DNA from: Granulosicoccus sp045110515
GTDB lineage: Bacteria > Pseudomonadota > Gammaproteobacteria > Granulosicoccales > Granulosicoccaceae
DNA: 64,000 bases
Reading direction: 5' to 3'
Assembly (NCBI GenBank): GCA_045110515.1
Contig: JBGCGD010000006.1
Location: 1-64,000 of the forward strand
Shown here: piece after piece, positions 37,510 to 45,791 of the stretch
Position numbering within the stretch: position 1 is the stretch's first letter
Layout of the letters: each line of letters starts with the position of its first letter
Notes under the pieces: generated by a model
Told to the model about the DNA's origin: nothing
Databases searched by the model: none
Seen by the model: the letters and a program-made list of their open reading frames with translations, nothing else
Position numbers and translations under genes: made by a program

Positions 37510-38946
37510 ATGAGCATCCTAAATAGTCATGTGTTTAAGAGAAGCAGCCGCGTAAAGACTGCCTGTCGCGCATTCGCCATTCTCCCTGTATCACTAATAA
37601 CGCTCTCGCAAGCCGCCGCCGATACCAATCAGGTGTATCTTGAGCAAGGTGGTTATGTTCATTTTGAAGCTGAAGATGCAAGCACCGTCGGCAGCTGGGA
37701 TGTCAATACAGCATTGAATGATTACACCGGCAGCGGCTACCTTGAATGGACAGGCCCGGACTACTTCTCTGAAAACAACGCAGGCAATGGCATCATTACC
37801 TATCACTTTCGAGTAGAAACAGCCGGTAACTACGAACTACGTTGGCGCAGCAGAATTGCCAAAGGTGAAAGTAATACTGAGTCTAATGACACCTGGGTAC
37901 GATTCAGCACAGGTAATGATGTCGCCGGCGAAGAGCCCTTGAGCGGTTGGGCGAAAGTGTATATGGGCGAGTTCGGTATCTGGTCTTGGAGTGCCCGCAC
38001 GGTAGATCATGTTGCCAACCCGGTTAGACAGTATTTTTCACAAGGTGATCACACACTGGAAATTTCCGGGCGCTCTTACGGTCACGCAATCGATAGAATC
38101 GCTTTGTACCGATACGATGACGTTAACTTCGACCCAGGCTTGAACGGCACATTAGCCTTGTCGTCTTATGTACGGCTTGATGGGTCAACAGAAGATCCTA
38201 ACCCCATTGTTTCACCTAACCCGGCTACGACTGAACCGGAACCTGAAAACGAATTAGACGAACGCAACAATGTCGCTGCGATTGATTCAAGCGCTTCTGG
38301 AAACACAACCGCATATTGTTCAGCAAACACATTGACGCTTCCCGCATCAGATGCCGCAACAGTAAACATCAACGGTCTATCGCCTACCTATAGTCGCGAT
38401 ACATTGCTGTTGGAAGCAGATACTAGCAATGTATTGCTTTCGTTCGACTTAACGCAATTACCGGCTTTTACATCAGCTAAATTGCAATATTCAACAGGCA
38501 CTGATATCAGCAACGGTACGCTGGATGTCTATCTGGGCTCAAACAGCGAATGGGTGAACAACAGCACCTCAACGGCACCGGATGCAACCGTCCAGGTAAC
38601 CGCGGCTCAAGGCGGTTGGGGTGCCAATGCACGCTATGAAACTAATCTAACGGCATCTTTGTTGACGCAAAGCCAAACGACACTTATCGCATCCATTACC
38701 AGCGGTAGCGACAACTTAAGCCTACGCAGCTCAAGCGGCGAGCAGCCACTACCGGTTTTATCGATAAGCGGCGGTGCTCAATTCTGTGCTGACTGGGAGG
38801 CAAATAACAATGAAGCTACGACTGAGACGCCCGATGAAAGCGATACGGGTACCCTCAGGAGATCCGGTGGTGGTTTGAGTTATTGGATGCTAGCGCTACT
38901 GCTTGCTGGAATGCGCAAGGTAGCTCCAGCTACGAAAAAATCGTAG
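37510..38946 (+). CDS. secreted carbohydrate-binding-like protein with GlyGly-CTERM-type tail
   Basis: This 478-residue protein has a signal peptide ending near residue 37 (LSQAAAD). An N-terminal beta-sandwich (about 40-205) with VYLEQGGYVHFEAEDAS, GNYELRWRSRIAKGES and HAIDRIALYRYDD has the layout of a CBM6/35-like or malectin-like sugar-binding module. A Pro/Glu-rich linker (about 215-255) follows. The second domain (about 265-430) resembles DNRLRE/CBM96 modules. The C-terminus SGGGLSYWMLALLLAGMRK followed by a basic tail is a GlyGly-CTERM-like (rhombosortase) signal. No catalytic motif is seen. It may bind polysaccharide at the cell surface. Confidence 0.75.
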   Translation: MSILNSHVFKRSSRVKTACRAFAILPVSLITLSQAAADTNQVYLEQGGYVHFEAEDASTVGSWDVNTALNDYTGSGYLEWTGPDYFSENNAGNGIITYHFRVETAGNYELRWRSRIAKGESNTESNDTWVRFSTGNDVAGEEPLSGWAKVYMGEFGIWSWSARTVDHVANPVRQYFSQGDHTLEISGRSYGHAIDRIALYRYDDVNFDPGLNGTLALSSYVRLDGSTEDPNPIVSPNPATTEPEPENELDERNNVAAIDSSASGNTTAYCSANTLTLPASDAATVNINGLSPTYSRDTLLLEADTSNVLLSFDLTQLPAFTSAKLQYSTGTDISNGTLDVYLGSNSEWVNNSTSTAPDATVQVTAAQGGWGANARYETNLTASLLTQSQTTLIASITSGSDNLSLRSSSGEQPLPVLSISGGAQFCADWEANNNEATTETPDESDTGTLRRSGGGLSYWMLALLLAGMRKVAPATKKS

Positions 38947-38950
38947 CTGG
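38926..38950. terminator. perfect hairpin at the end of the surface-protein gene
   Basis: CCAGCTACGA (38926-38935), loop AAAAA, TCGTAGCTGG (38941-38950) form a perfect 10-bp stem that includes the stop codon. It lies between two convergent genes. There is no T run beyond the stem on the plus strand, so termination by this hairpin alone is uncertain. Confidence 0.45.
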
Positions 38951-38996
38951 CAGATACGCGTAGAGAGCCTTTCAAACGAAAGACTGAATAGTTTGT

Positions 38997-39221
38997 TTAG
39001 TTATAAGTGAGGGGTAGCTGTAGAAGCTCTTTCGCCTCAGCTGCTTGTTCTTGTTCTTTTTGAAGCCTTGCCAGAAATTCTGCTTCCGTTTCTCCGACCA
39101 TAGCCATGAGAGGAAGTTTGTCAGTCTTTGCAGCTGCGTGATTGCCGTAGTTGCAACCTGAAGCAACAGCGGATGCTGAAAACAGGCTCAAAGCACCTGC
39201 GAGTACGAGTAGTCGTTTCAT
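38997..39221 (-). CDS. small secreted protein (74 residues)
   Basis: This 74-residue protein has a clear Sec signal (MKRLLVLAGALSLFSASAVA, cleavage about residue 20-21). The mature part is short: SGCNYGNHAAAKTDKLPLMA, then an acidic, helical Glu/Ala/Leu-rich segment. A single Cys sits two residues after the likely cleavage point; a lipobox is not obvious. I recognise only a general resemblance to small secreted CNYG-type proteins of marine gammaproteobacteria. Function unknown. Confidence 0.7.
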   Translation of the reverse strand: MKRLLVLAGALSLFSASAVASGCNYGNHAAAKTDKLPLMAMVGETEAEFLARLQKEQEQAAEAKELLQLPLTYN

Positions 39222-39428
39222 AAGTCAATCCTGAATGGTTGCCAGTAACGAAAAGTACGACTTGGGTTATCCCATATAAAACACCGAAGAGCAAGCGAAT
39301 TGCGGTTTCAGGCACTCTGTGTGCGGGCGTCACTTTCGTGGCACCCTAAAGTCCCAACTGGGCAGGTATAGTCCAACAAACTGTCGACCTCGCAAAAATT
39401 CAACGAGTACCGGTGCTCTCATAACGAT

Positions 39429-40652
39429 ATGCAACGCAGTCAACTTAGTTTTTTATTTCTTAATGTGGGCCATTTTCTGGACCACTTTTTCATGCTGATA
39501 TTTGCAACGGTTGCAGCCCTGAGGCTTAGCACCGAGTGGGGGTTAAGTTATGCAGAGCTCATCCCCTACGCCACACCAGGCTTTATCGCGTTTGGCCTGT
39601 GCGCAATCCCCGCAGGTTGGCTGGCTGATAAGTGGTCCCGGGAAGGCATGATGTTAATTTTCTTTGTCGGCATTGGCGCAAGCTCCCTACTTGCCAGCCA
39701 GGCTACCAGCCCCGTAGAAATAGCACTAACCCTGACACTCATCGGCGTTTTCGCGGCCATCTATCATCCCGTTGGATTAGCCATGGTTGTTGAAGGTAGA
39801 ACGAAAACCGGTATGCCGTTGGCCATTAACGGTGTTTTCGGCAATATGGGAGTAGCCTCTGCAGCCTTACTCACCGGCTACTTTATAGACTCCACTGGTT
39901 GGCGAACAGCATTCGCCCTGCCTGGTGTTTTCTCGATTAGCATTGGCGTTCTTTACTGGTTTTTTATAAAAAGTCAGGCTACAGCGAAGACAGAGGCTGC
40001 TAAAACGGAAAACACGAACGCAAATGCGAATGCGAATGCGAATGCGAATGCGCAAAACATCCCTAGTGCACCTTCCAGCAATCTATTAATTCGGGTGTTT
40101 GCGGTTATATTTTTTACAACCGCTTTAGGCGGCCTTATTTTTCAAAGCACCACCTTTGCGCTGCCTAAAGTGTTTGAAGAACGCCTTCCTGACATTGCGA
40201 ATACCGCGACCTTAATCGGTTGGTACGCGTTTGTCGTCTTTTCGATTGCAGCATTTGCCCAATTAGTGGTGGGTTATCTGATCGACAACCATTCGGTAAA
40301 GATCGTCTTTGCAGGCGTTGCTTTGCTACAAGCACTATTTTTTACAGCCATGATTCAGCTAACAGGTCTTGCAGCTTTGCTGGTTGCCATCGCGTTCATG
40401 CTGGCAGTATTTGGCCAAATACCCATTAACGATGTACTTGTCGGAAGAATAGCGCGGAGCGAATGGCGCAGCCGTGCTTATGCGCTTCGCTACGTTATCG
40501 GGTTTTCTGTCAGTGCAACTGCTGTTCCGCTCATTGCGTGGATACACAGTACCTGGGGCTTCAACGCGCTTTTCATGACTCTGGCTGTGGGTGCAACATT
40601 GATTTTTTTAGCCACGATGACACTACCAAAATTTATTCAAGAGACTGTCTAG
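39429..40652 (+). CDS. MFS transporter with repeat-encoded cytoplasmic linker
   Basis: This 407-residue major-facilitator carrier has 12 predicted spans. The conserved loop 2-3 motif is seen as GWLADKWSREGMM. The central loop after span 6 contains an Asn-Ala repeat (residues about 199-208), encoded by five perfect AATGCG copies at 40023-40052. The second half resembles a FsmR/YfcJ-like MFS branch but substrate cannot be told. Its end overlaps the convergent BtuF-like gene by 20 bp. Confidence 0.85.
   Translation: MQRSQLSFLFLNVGHFLDHFFMLIFATVAALRLSTEWGLSYAELIPYATPGFIAFGLCAIPAGWLADKWSREGMMLIFFVGIGASSLLASQATSPVEIALTLTLIGVFAAIYHPVGLAMVVEGRTKTGMPLAINGVFGNMGVASAALLTGYFIDSTGWRTAFALPGVFSISIGVLYWFFIKSQATAKTEAAKTENTNANANANANANAQNIPSAPSSNLLIRVFAVIFFTTALGGLIFQSTTFALPKVFEERLPDIANTATLIGWYAFVVFSIAAFAQLVVGYLIDNHSVKIVFAGVALLQALFFTAMIQLTGLAALLVAIAFMLAVFGQIPINDVLVGRIARSEWRSRAYALRYVIGFSVSATAVPLIAWIHSTWGFNALFMTLAVGATLIFLATMTLPKFIQETV
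40023..40052. repeat. hexanucleotide tandem repeat (AATGCG)x5
   Basis: Five perfect tandem AATGCG units lie within the MFS gene and encode alternating Asn-Ala. Because the unit is six bases, gain or loss of copies would change the length of the cytoplasmic loop in steps of two residues without breaking the frame. Degenerate flanking units (AACACG, AACGCA) suggest the tract was once longer. Confidence 0.9.
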
Positions 40653-41511
40653 CATCGAGCAACTGCTCGATCAAACCGACCGACCATGGGCCTGCACAAA
40701 TAGTCTGATTGCTCGGTAAAGACAGAATCAATGGATCAAGACCTGATTGCCGCAAAGCAGGATGCTCTGTTAAAACTTGCCCACGGGAATACGTGCCCTC
40801 ACTGTAGGGCGATTCGATCAGCGCATCAGGTGACAGATGAATTAAGTCTTCAAGACTCATGACTCCGTAGGCTTCTATCCCCTTATCAGTAGCCACATTG
40901 TGCCAACCGGCGAGAGACATGATGGAACCACGCATAGAAGATGCACCAACGGTATAGCCGTTAGCATCGTAAACCGCAGCTTTAGGGTGTTTTTTACCGG
41001 CTTTGAGCATCGCTTCATCGAGCTCAAGCCTTCGGGTTTCGATTTTCGCTAGATCGTTCTGAAGCGAGCTAATCACAGACGCAGCTCGTTCCTCCTGCTG
41101 CAAAAATTCACCCACCAATCGGATGTTCTCTAGCATGGCTTCTACTGAATTGGCTATCTCTAGAGACTTGACATCCAGTTCCAGTTCCGCGAGTAATGCG
41201 AGCGTGTGTCTGGGCGTAAAAGGACCGGTAAGCACTATATCCGGATTGCGAGGGAGGATATCCTCGGCCCGCGCGTCAGCCACTGGATACTCTTTGGCTT
41301 GTTGTTGATAAAAAGAACCGGCTTTATCGTGGCTTAACATCGACAACGCTTTAATCTGCGCAGGTTCGGCAAGCAACATGACCATCTGGTCTGCGCACAA
41401 GTTGATCGACAAAACTGAAGGAGCCGGCTGCGATGCGCCGGCTCCCGAACTCACTAGGGTGAGTATTCCAACGCTTATGCCGAAAAAATAGTGATGAAAC
41501 TTACCGGACAT
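40633..41511 (-). CDS. BtuF/FecB-like periplasmic binding protein
   Basis: This 292-residue helical-backbone receptor of the vitamin B12 or metal-chelate type has a signal peptide at about 1-28 (ends SSGAGA). Landmarks are VLSINLCADQMVMLLAEPAQI, ILPRNPDIVLTGPFTPRHTL, the long central helix region (about 110-160) and SSMRGSIMSLAGWHNVA. The open frame begins at 41571 inside the upstream 5'-nucleotidase gene; ATG at 41511 matches the signal peptide and is preferred. No BtuC/BtuD-like permease or ATPase is nearby, so it is an orphan receptor. Cobalamin is the best guess, but siderophore or haem relatives exist. Confidence 0.82.
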   Translation of the reverse strand: MSGKFHHYFFGISVGILTLVSSGAGASQPAPSVLSINLCADQMVMLLAEPAQIKALSMLSHDKAGSFYQQQAKEYPVADARAEDILPRNPDIVLTGPFTPRHTLALLAELELDVKSLEIANSVEAMLENIRLVGEFLQQEERAASVISSLQNDLAKIETRRLELDEAMLKAGKKHPKAAVYDANGYTVGASSMRGSIMSLAGWHNVATDKGIEAYGVMSLEDLIHLSPDALIESPYSEGTYSRGQVLTEHPALRQSGLDPLILSLPSNQTICAGPWSVGLIEQLLDARQSLE

Positions 41512-41536
41512 AAACGTTGGACACTGACAAAAACAA

Positions 41537-43141
41537 CTACTGAGAAATACGACCTTCAACTTTAGGTGCATATGGTGCGTTAGCCGCCAAGTACTCTGCT
41601 AACACGTCTTCCATGTTAGGACCGAAGTCGTAAGCATTCTGGGCGTTGGTTGCAAACATCTTGTAACCATCACCGCCGCCGCGCACATAGTTGTTAGAAA
41701 CAACACTGTAAGTTGCCGCAGGATCTATGGCTTTAAATTCACCACCCATGTCGACCATAACTTCAGTGACACGGCCTTCATTAGGCGCAACAGATGGATC
41801 CCATTTGAATTTCAAACCAGCTACTTGAGGAAAACGACCTTTTACTTCTTCAACCTGACTTACGCCGTTCTCAAGTGCCGCGATGACATCTGCACCACTG
41901 ATATCGAAGGTTGAAAGCGTGTTTTGGAAAGGCAGTACCGTGAGGACTTCTCCCATGGTGACATCACCAGCATCGATGGAAGAACGCAGGCCTCCGGAGT
42001 TCATGATAGCGATCGTGACACCTTGATCTTTCACACGATCCAACATGGCATCGGCAACCAGATTACCCATTTCACATTCCTGGATACGGCAAACCGCACG
42101 ATTACCTTCGATAACGGCGGCTGATGAGGCAACCACTTTGTTGCGGATTTCATCGAGAGGCTTAGCCAACTCAGCGACGCGTGCAACGATGTCCTCTTGC
42201 TCACTAACTTCTCCATCGATAGTGATGGGCTCGCCCGATGCAGAAACAACTTCACCGGCATCGTTAAATGTTACTGATAGCTCACCGATGTATTTACCGT
42301 AAGCATAAGCTTGAACGATGGCGGTATCTCCAACCATGGTTGGGTATGGACCTACAGCACGGTCACTGATGTTCGATAAGAACGTATTGGTGTGACCACC
42401 AATAATGACATCAACACCGGTTGTCATGCCCGCAACTCGCTTATCAACCGCATAACCCGAGTGTGAGAGTACGATAATTTTATCGATACCTTGCGCCGTG
42501 AGTTCGTCGACCTCACCTTGAACAGCAGCAACTGGATCTGAGAATGATACGTTCTTGCCTGGGCTTGCAAGCTCACCCGTGTCTTCTGGTGTTAATCCGA
42601 TGATGCCGAAAGTATGCCCACCTTTTTTCACAACGGTGGACTTCATGATCTTGTTAGCTAATGCAGGCTCTTTGCTGACATCTGCATTGGACATAACAAC
42701 AGGAAAGTTTACGTTCTCTATGAATTCTCGCAGTACTTCGGGGCCATCATCAAATTCATGGTTGCCCACCGTCATGCCATCGTACTGCATGGTATTCATG
42801 ATTTCTGCAGCCACCTTACCTTTGTAGTAGGTGTAGAACAAAGAACCCTGGAATTGGTCTCCGCCATCAAATAACAAAGCATCTGGGTTACGCGACCGCG
42901 CTTCTGCAACTGCCGTTACCAAACGCGCATAACCACCAAAGCACTTGCCTTCTGCATTGTCTTCCGCTGAACAAGGACTATCGTACTTGCTGATGGGCTC
43001 AACGCGTGAATGAAAATCGTTGGTGTGCAATATAGTCACAGTGCTGTCAGCGTGGGCTGATACCGCACCAAACGAGGTCATTGCAGCGACCACATAAGAG
43101 GCAGCCAAGGCTGACTTTAAGGGGAATCCGTTTAGTTTCAC
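41537..43141 (-). CDS. periplasmic 5'-nucleotidase / cyclic phosphodiesterase (UshA-like)
   Basis: This 534-residue metallophosphoesterase hydrolyses 5'-nucleotides or 2',3'-cyclic nucleotides in the periplasm. A signal peptide occupies 1-31. The N-terminal metal site is shown by TILHTNDFHSRVEP, FDGGDQFQGS, TVGNHEFDDG, VLSHSGYAVD and GGHTNTFL. The C-terminal substrate domain has NLVADAMLDRV, NSGGLRSSIDAGDVT, VLPFQNTL and SNNYVRGGGDGY. The start is GTG at 43141, giving MKLNGF. The BtuF-like gene begins 25 bp after its stop. Together they could scavenge nucleotide-containing nutrients, an inference only. Confidence 0.95.
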   Translation of the reverse strand: MKLNGFPLKSALAASYVVAAMTSFGAVSAHADSTVTILHTNDFHSRVEPISKYDSPCSAEDNAEGKCFGGYARLVTAVAEARSRNPDALLFDGGDQFQGSLFYTYYKGKVAAEIMNTMQYDGMTVGNHEFDDGPEVLREFIENVNFPVVMSNADVSKEPALANKIMKSTVVKKGGHTFGIIGLTPEDTGELASPGKNVSFSDPVAAVQGEVDELTAQGIDKIIVLSHSGYAVDKRVAGMTTGVDVIIGGHTNTFLSNISDRAVGPYPTMVGDTAIVQAYAYGKYIGELSVTFNDAGEVVSASGEPITIDGEVSEQEDIVARVAELAKPLDEIRNKVVASSAAVIEGNRAVCRIQECEMGNLVADAMLDRVKDQGVTIAIMNSGGLRSSIDAGDVTMGEVLTVLPFQNTLSTFDISGADVIAALENGVSQVEEVKGRFPQVAGLKFKWDPSVAPNEGRVTEVMVDMGGEFKAIDPAATYSVVSNNYVRGGGDGYKMFATNAQNAYDFGPNMEDVLAEYLAANAPYAPKVEGRISQ

Positions 43142-43239
43142 AGTTCTCTACTCCGTGGATGGGAATTGAATGTTGAGCGTAACAGATGCGGACTAGCACT
43201 GCGTGACGAACGCATGCAGGCCCACATCAGAACGCAGAA

Positions 43240-44223
43240 TTACTCGTAAATCGGGAAAAAAGTATTAAAAGCCAGCTCGGTGAAAACCCCTGGATCGTTA
43301 AAGCGTTGATTTTTATTCAACGCATTGATCGCAGCCATATCATCAGCACTTAGCTCAAAATCGAACAAGGACGCATTTTCGACCAATCGTTCAGGTTTCG
43401 TTGTTTTAGGGATTATCGCGTTACCTCTTTGCACACCCCAACGCAGAACCACTTGAGCCGGAGTCTTACCTAATCTGGCAGCAATACCTGCCACAGCGGG
43501 CTGTACCAGTACCGACTCATTCGCCTGCGCCATATCCAGCTCCAAGTAGGACAAAGCTCCCAGTGGCGAGAAAGCCGTTACCGCAATATCTTCCTCAGCA
43601 CAAAAACGCATAAGCTTTTCCTGTGTCAGATACGGGTGCGATTCAACTTGAAGGACAGCCGGCGGAATGCGGGCGTAGTTCAGCAAGTCACGCATCAGGC
43701 TCACGCCATAGTTGCACACGCCGATGTGTCGGGTCAGACCACTGTCGACCAAAGTTTCCATCGCTTTCCAAGTATCAGACAATGGCACTCTAGCTGGTTT
43801 CATGACCGGCATGTCTTCAGACGGATCATAAAACCACTCGGGCGGGTACCGGGTTTCGAATGGAACAAATTCCAACGCGATGGGAAAATGAACCAGGTAC
43901 AAATCCAGATAGTCGACACCTAAATCGTGCAGTGTCTGATCCATCGCCATGACGACGTGATCGGGGTGATGATAGGTATTCCAGAGTTTGGATGTAATCC
44001 AGAGATCTTCACGAGTGCAAAGGCCCTCGTCGATAGCGCGTTTAATGCCCTCGCCGACTTCTTTCTCATTGCCGTAATCGCAAGCACTATCAAGATGCCT
44101 ATAGCCGGCGCGAATCGCTTCCACCACAGCTTCAGCCACGACAGGCTTATCAATTTTCCAAAGCCCTAATCCGATAACGGGCATCTGCCCGTCAGCGCCA
44201 ACATCCAACGTAGGTATAGTCAT
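43240..44223 (-). CDS. aldo/keto reductase
   Basis: This 327-residue NAD(P)H-dependent oxidoreductase of the AKR superfamily shows catalytic-tetrad segments: D45/Y50 in HLDSACDYGNE, K in WITSKLWNTYH, and H in LDLYLVHFPIALEF. The cofactor end has PAQVVLRWGVQRGNAIIPKTT. Sequence signatures resemble the xylose or aldose reductase branch (VHFPIALEFVPFETRYPPEW). It follows a Gfo/Idh/MocA gene by 17 bp on the same strand. The pair may handle a sugar or polyol; with inositol genes starting 3 kb away a link is possible. Confidence 0.93.
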   Translation of the reverse strand: MTIPTLDVGADGQMPVIGLGLWKIDKPVVAEAVVEAIRAGYRHLDSACDYGNEKEVGEGIKRAIDEGLCTREDLWITSKLWNTYHHPDHVVMAMDQTLHDLGVDYLDLYLVHFPIALEFVPFETRYPPEWFYDPSEDMPVMKPARVPLSDTWKAMETLVDSGLTRHIGVCNYGVSLMRDLLNYARIPPAVLQVESHPYLTQEKLMRFCAEEDIAVTAFSPLGALSYLELDMAQANESVLVQPAVAGIAARLGKTPAQVVLRWGVQRGNAIIPKTTKPERLVENASLFDFELSADDMAAINALNKNQRFNDPGVFTELAFNTFFPIYE

Positions 44224-44240
44224 AAAAGTTTTTCCAGCAT

Positions 44241-45377
44241 CTATAGTGACATGTTCGATAAAAAGGTCTGCATATCCACAACTTGACCGGTACGAATGGA
44301 CTCCTGTGCAGCGGCGCCCATGCGAACAGCCTTAACGCCGTCGGTTGCAGTCACTTCAACAGCGCTACCCGTCAACACGGCCTGCCCGAATTGGACATGT
44401 TGATAAAATGTGGAACCATGATGATCTCCGGCTGCAGCCAGTGTCGGATCAACTTCAACAACATCGACATCCGGTGAACTTTGATCGCGTGGGCTAAACA
44501 CCACCTTCGCATGGCGCTCCCCAGCGCCTGGCCAGAATCTATCCGGACCAGGAATATAAGCATCGAGTTTTCCCTTATCTCCAAGTGCGGTAAGCTGTTC
44601 TTGCGGCTCTGCCGCTTCTGCAAACATGCAAAGCTCTAATGAGGCTCGGATGCCATTTTCAAAATCCACTATGACTAATGCGTTATCGAGGATATCCGGG
44701 GTTTTGCCATCGTAGGATTCATTCAGGTGATTGACGTCCATTCCCCCACTTGCAAAGATACGTGCAGGTTCAGAACCTGTAAGCAGACGCATTAAATCGA
44801 AGTGATGGCAGCATTTTTCAACCAGTGTTCCGCCTGTGTTCTCGCTGAATCGATTCCAGTCACCGACTTTTTCTAGAAACGGATAGCGGTGTTCTTTAAT
44901 GGTGAGTATTCGCATATTGCCAAGCTCACCGCTATTGAGTCGTTCGATAAAACGCGCCGTTGGTGGCATGTAGCGATATTCCATCGCTACCCAGAATGGT
45001 GCTGGGTGTCCTTCCAGCCGCTGCAGCAAATCGTCACAATGTTCAAGTTTCGTACAAACTGGCTTTTCAGCCAAAATTGCCTTACCGCTGGGAAGCAGCT
45101 CGGTGATAATTGCATGATGAGTAAAGTTTGGCGAAACAATAACAAATGCATCGATGTCCTCCATGTTCACCGTGGCTAGAGATTCATGAGCTGTCGCGGA
45201 TGTAAACCCCAATGAATGCGCAAGTTCAGTGGCTTCCGCGCGCATGGGTACGTCAGGATCAATCAGGGCCAGGACATCGGTTTTCCAAGTCTGGGTTTCA
45301 TTGACAAGAGCAAGATTGCGCAGGTGCTCCTGCCCCATCATGCCGGTGCCCACGATCGCGTATCGTAATGTTTTCAT
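44241..45377 (-). CDS. Gfo/Idh/MocA family oxidoreductase
   Basis: This 378-residue NAD(P)-dependent sugar or polyol dehydrogenase has an N-terminal Rossmann motif IVGTGMMGQEHLRNLAL (about 8-24), the signature AILAEKPVCTKLEHC near 95-110, and the catalytic-region VEKCCHHFDLMRLLTG. Related enzymes oxidise inositols or deoxysugars. It is not close enough to canonical IolG by eye to claim that activity. Likely an operon with the aldo/keto reductase downstream. Confidence 0.9.
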   Translation of the reverse strand: MKTLRYAIVGTGMMGQEHLRNLALVNETQTWKTDVLALIDPDVPMRAEATELAHSLGFTSATAHESLATVNMEDIDAFVIVSPNFTHHAIITELLPSGKAILAEKPVCTKLEHCDDLLQRLEGHPAPFWVAMEYRYMPPTARFIERLNSGELGNMRILTIKEHRYPFLEKVGDWNRFSENTGGTLVEKCCHHFDLMRLLTGSEPARIFASGGMDVNHLNESYDGKTPDILDNALVIVDFENGIRASLELCMFAEAAEPQEQLTALGDKGKLDAYIPGPDRFWPGAGERHAKVVFSPRDQSSPDVDVVEVDPTLAAAGDHHGSTFYQHVQFGQAVLTGSAVEVTATDGVKAVRMGAAAQESIRTGQVVDMQTFLSNMSL

Positions 45378-45456
45378 GAACCAAGTTTACCGCGTATTTG
45401 TACCTAACCGTAACTAACAGGGAGCTATCTCAGAGGCTTTATGACAGGTACAATGA

Positions 45457-45789
45457 GTGGCTATGATGAAAGCTGCCAAATTCAGTATCGGACAAGTGGT
45501 TCGCCACCGGATATTTTCGTTCAGAGGCGTCATCTTCGACGTTGACCCTGAGTTCGGCAATTCTGAAGAGTGGTACCAAGCCATTCCTAAATCGGTACGA
45601 CCCAGAAAAGATCAGCCGTTCTACCACCTGTATGCCGAAAACGAAGATTCAGTGTACGAAGCTTACGTGTCCGAACAAAATCTGTTGATTGACGATACGG
45701 CTGTTCCTTTACGGCACCCAAGCATCGCGATAGCTTTTCAACGAAGTCCTGCGGGCACCTATAAGCCAGTCAATTTAGCCACCCACTAA
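45457..45789 (+). CDS. hspQ: HspQ heat-shock protein (hemimethylated DNA-binding family)
   Basis: This protein of about 110 residues has the family signature KFSIGQVVRHRIFSFRGVIF and DVDPEFGNSEEWY, followed by QPFYHLYAENEDSVYEAYVSEQNLL. HspQ is known as a Lon-protease specificity factor and hemimethylated-oriC binder in enterobacteria. Start is GTG 45457 (AGG eight bases away) or ATG 45463; both keep the fold. The MATE gene begins 2 bp after its stop. Confidence 0.95.
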   Translation: MAMMKAAKFSIGQVVRHRIFSFRGVIFDVDPEFGNSEEWYQAIPKSVRPRKDQPFYHLYAENEDSVYEAYVSEQNLLIDDTAVPLRHPSIAIAFQRSPAGTYKPVNLATH

Positions 45790-45791
45790 CC

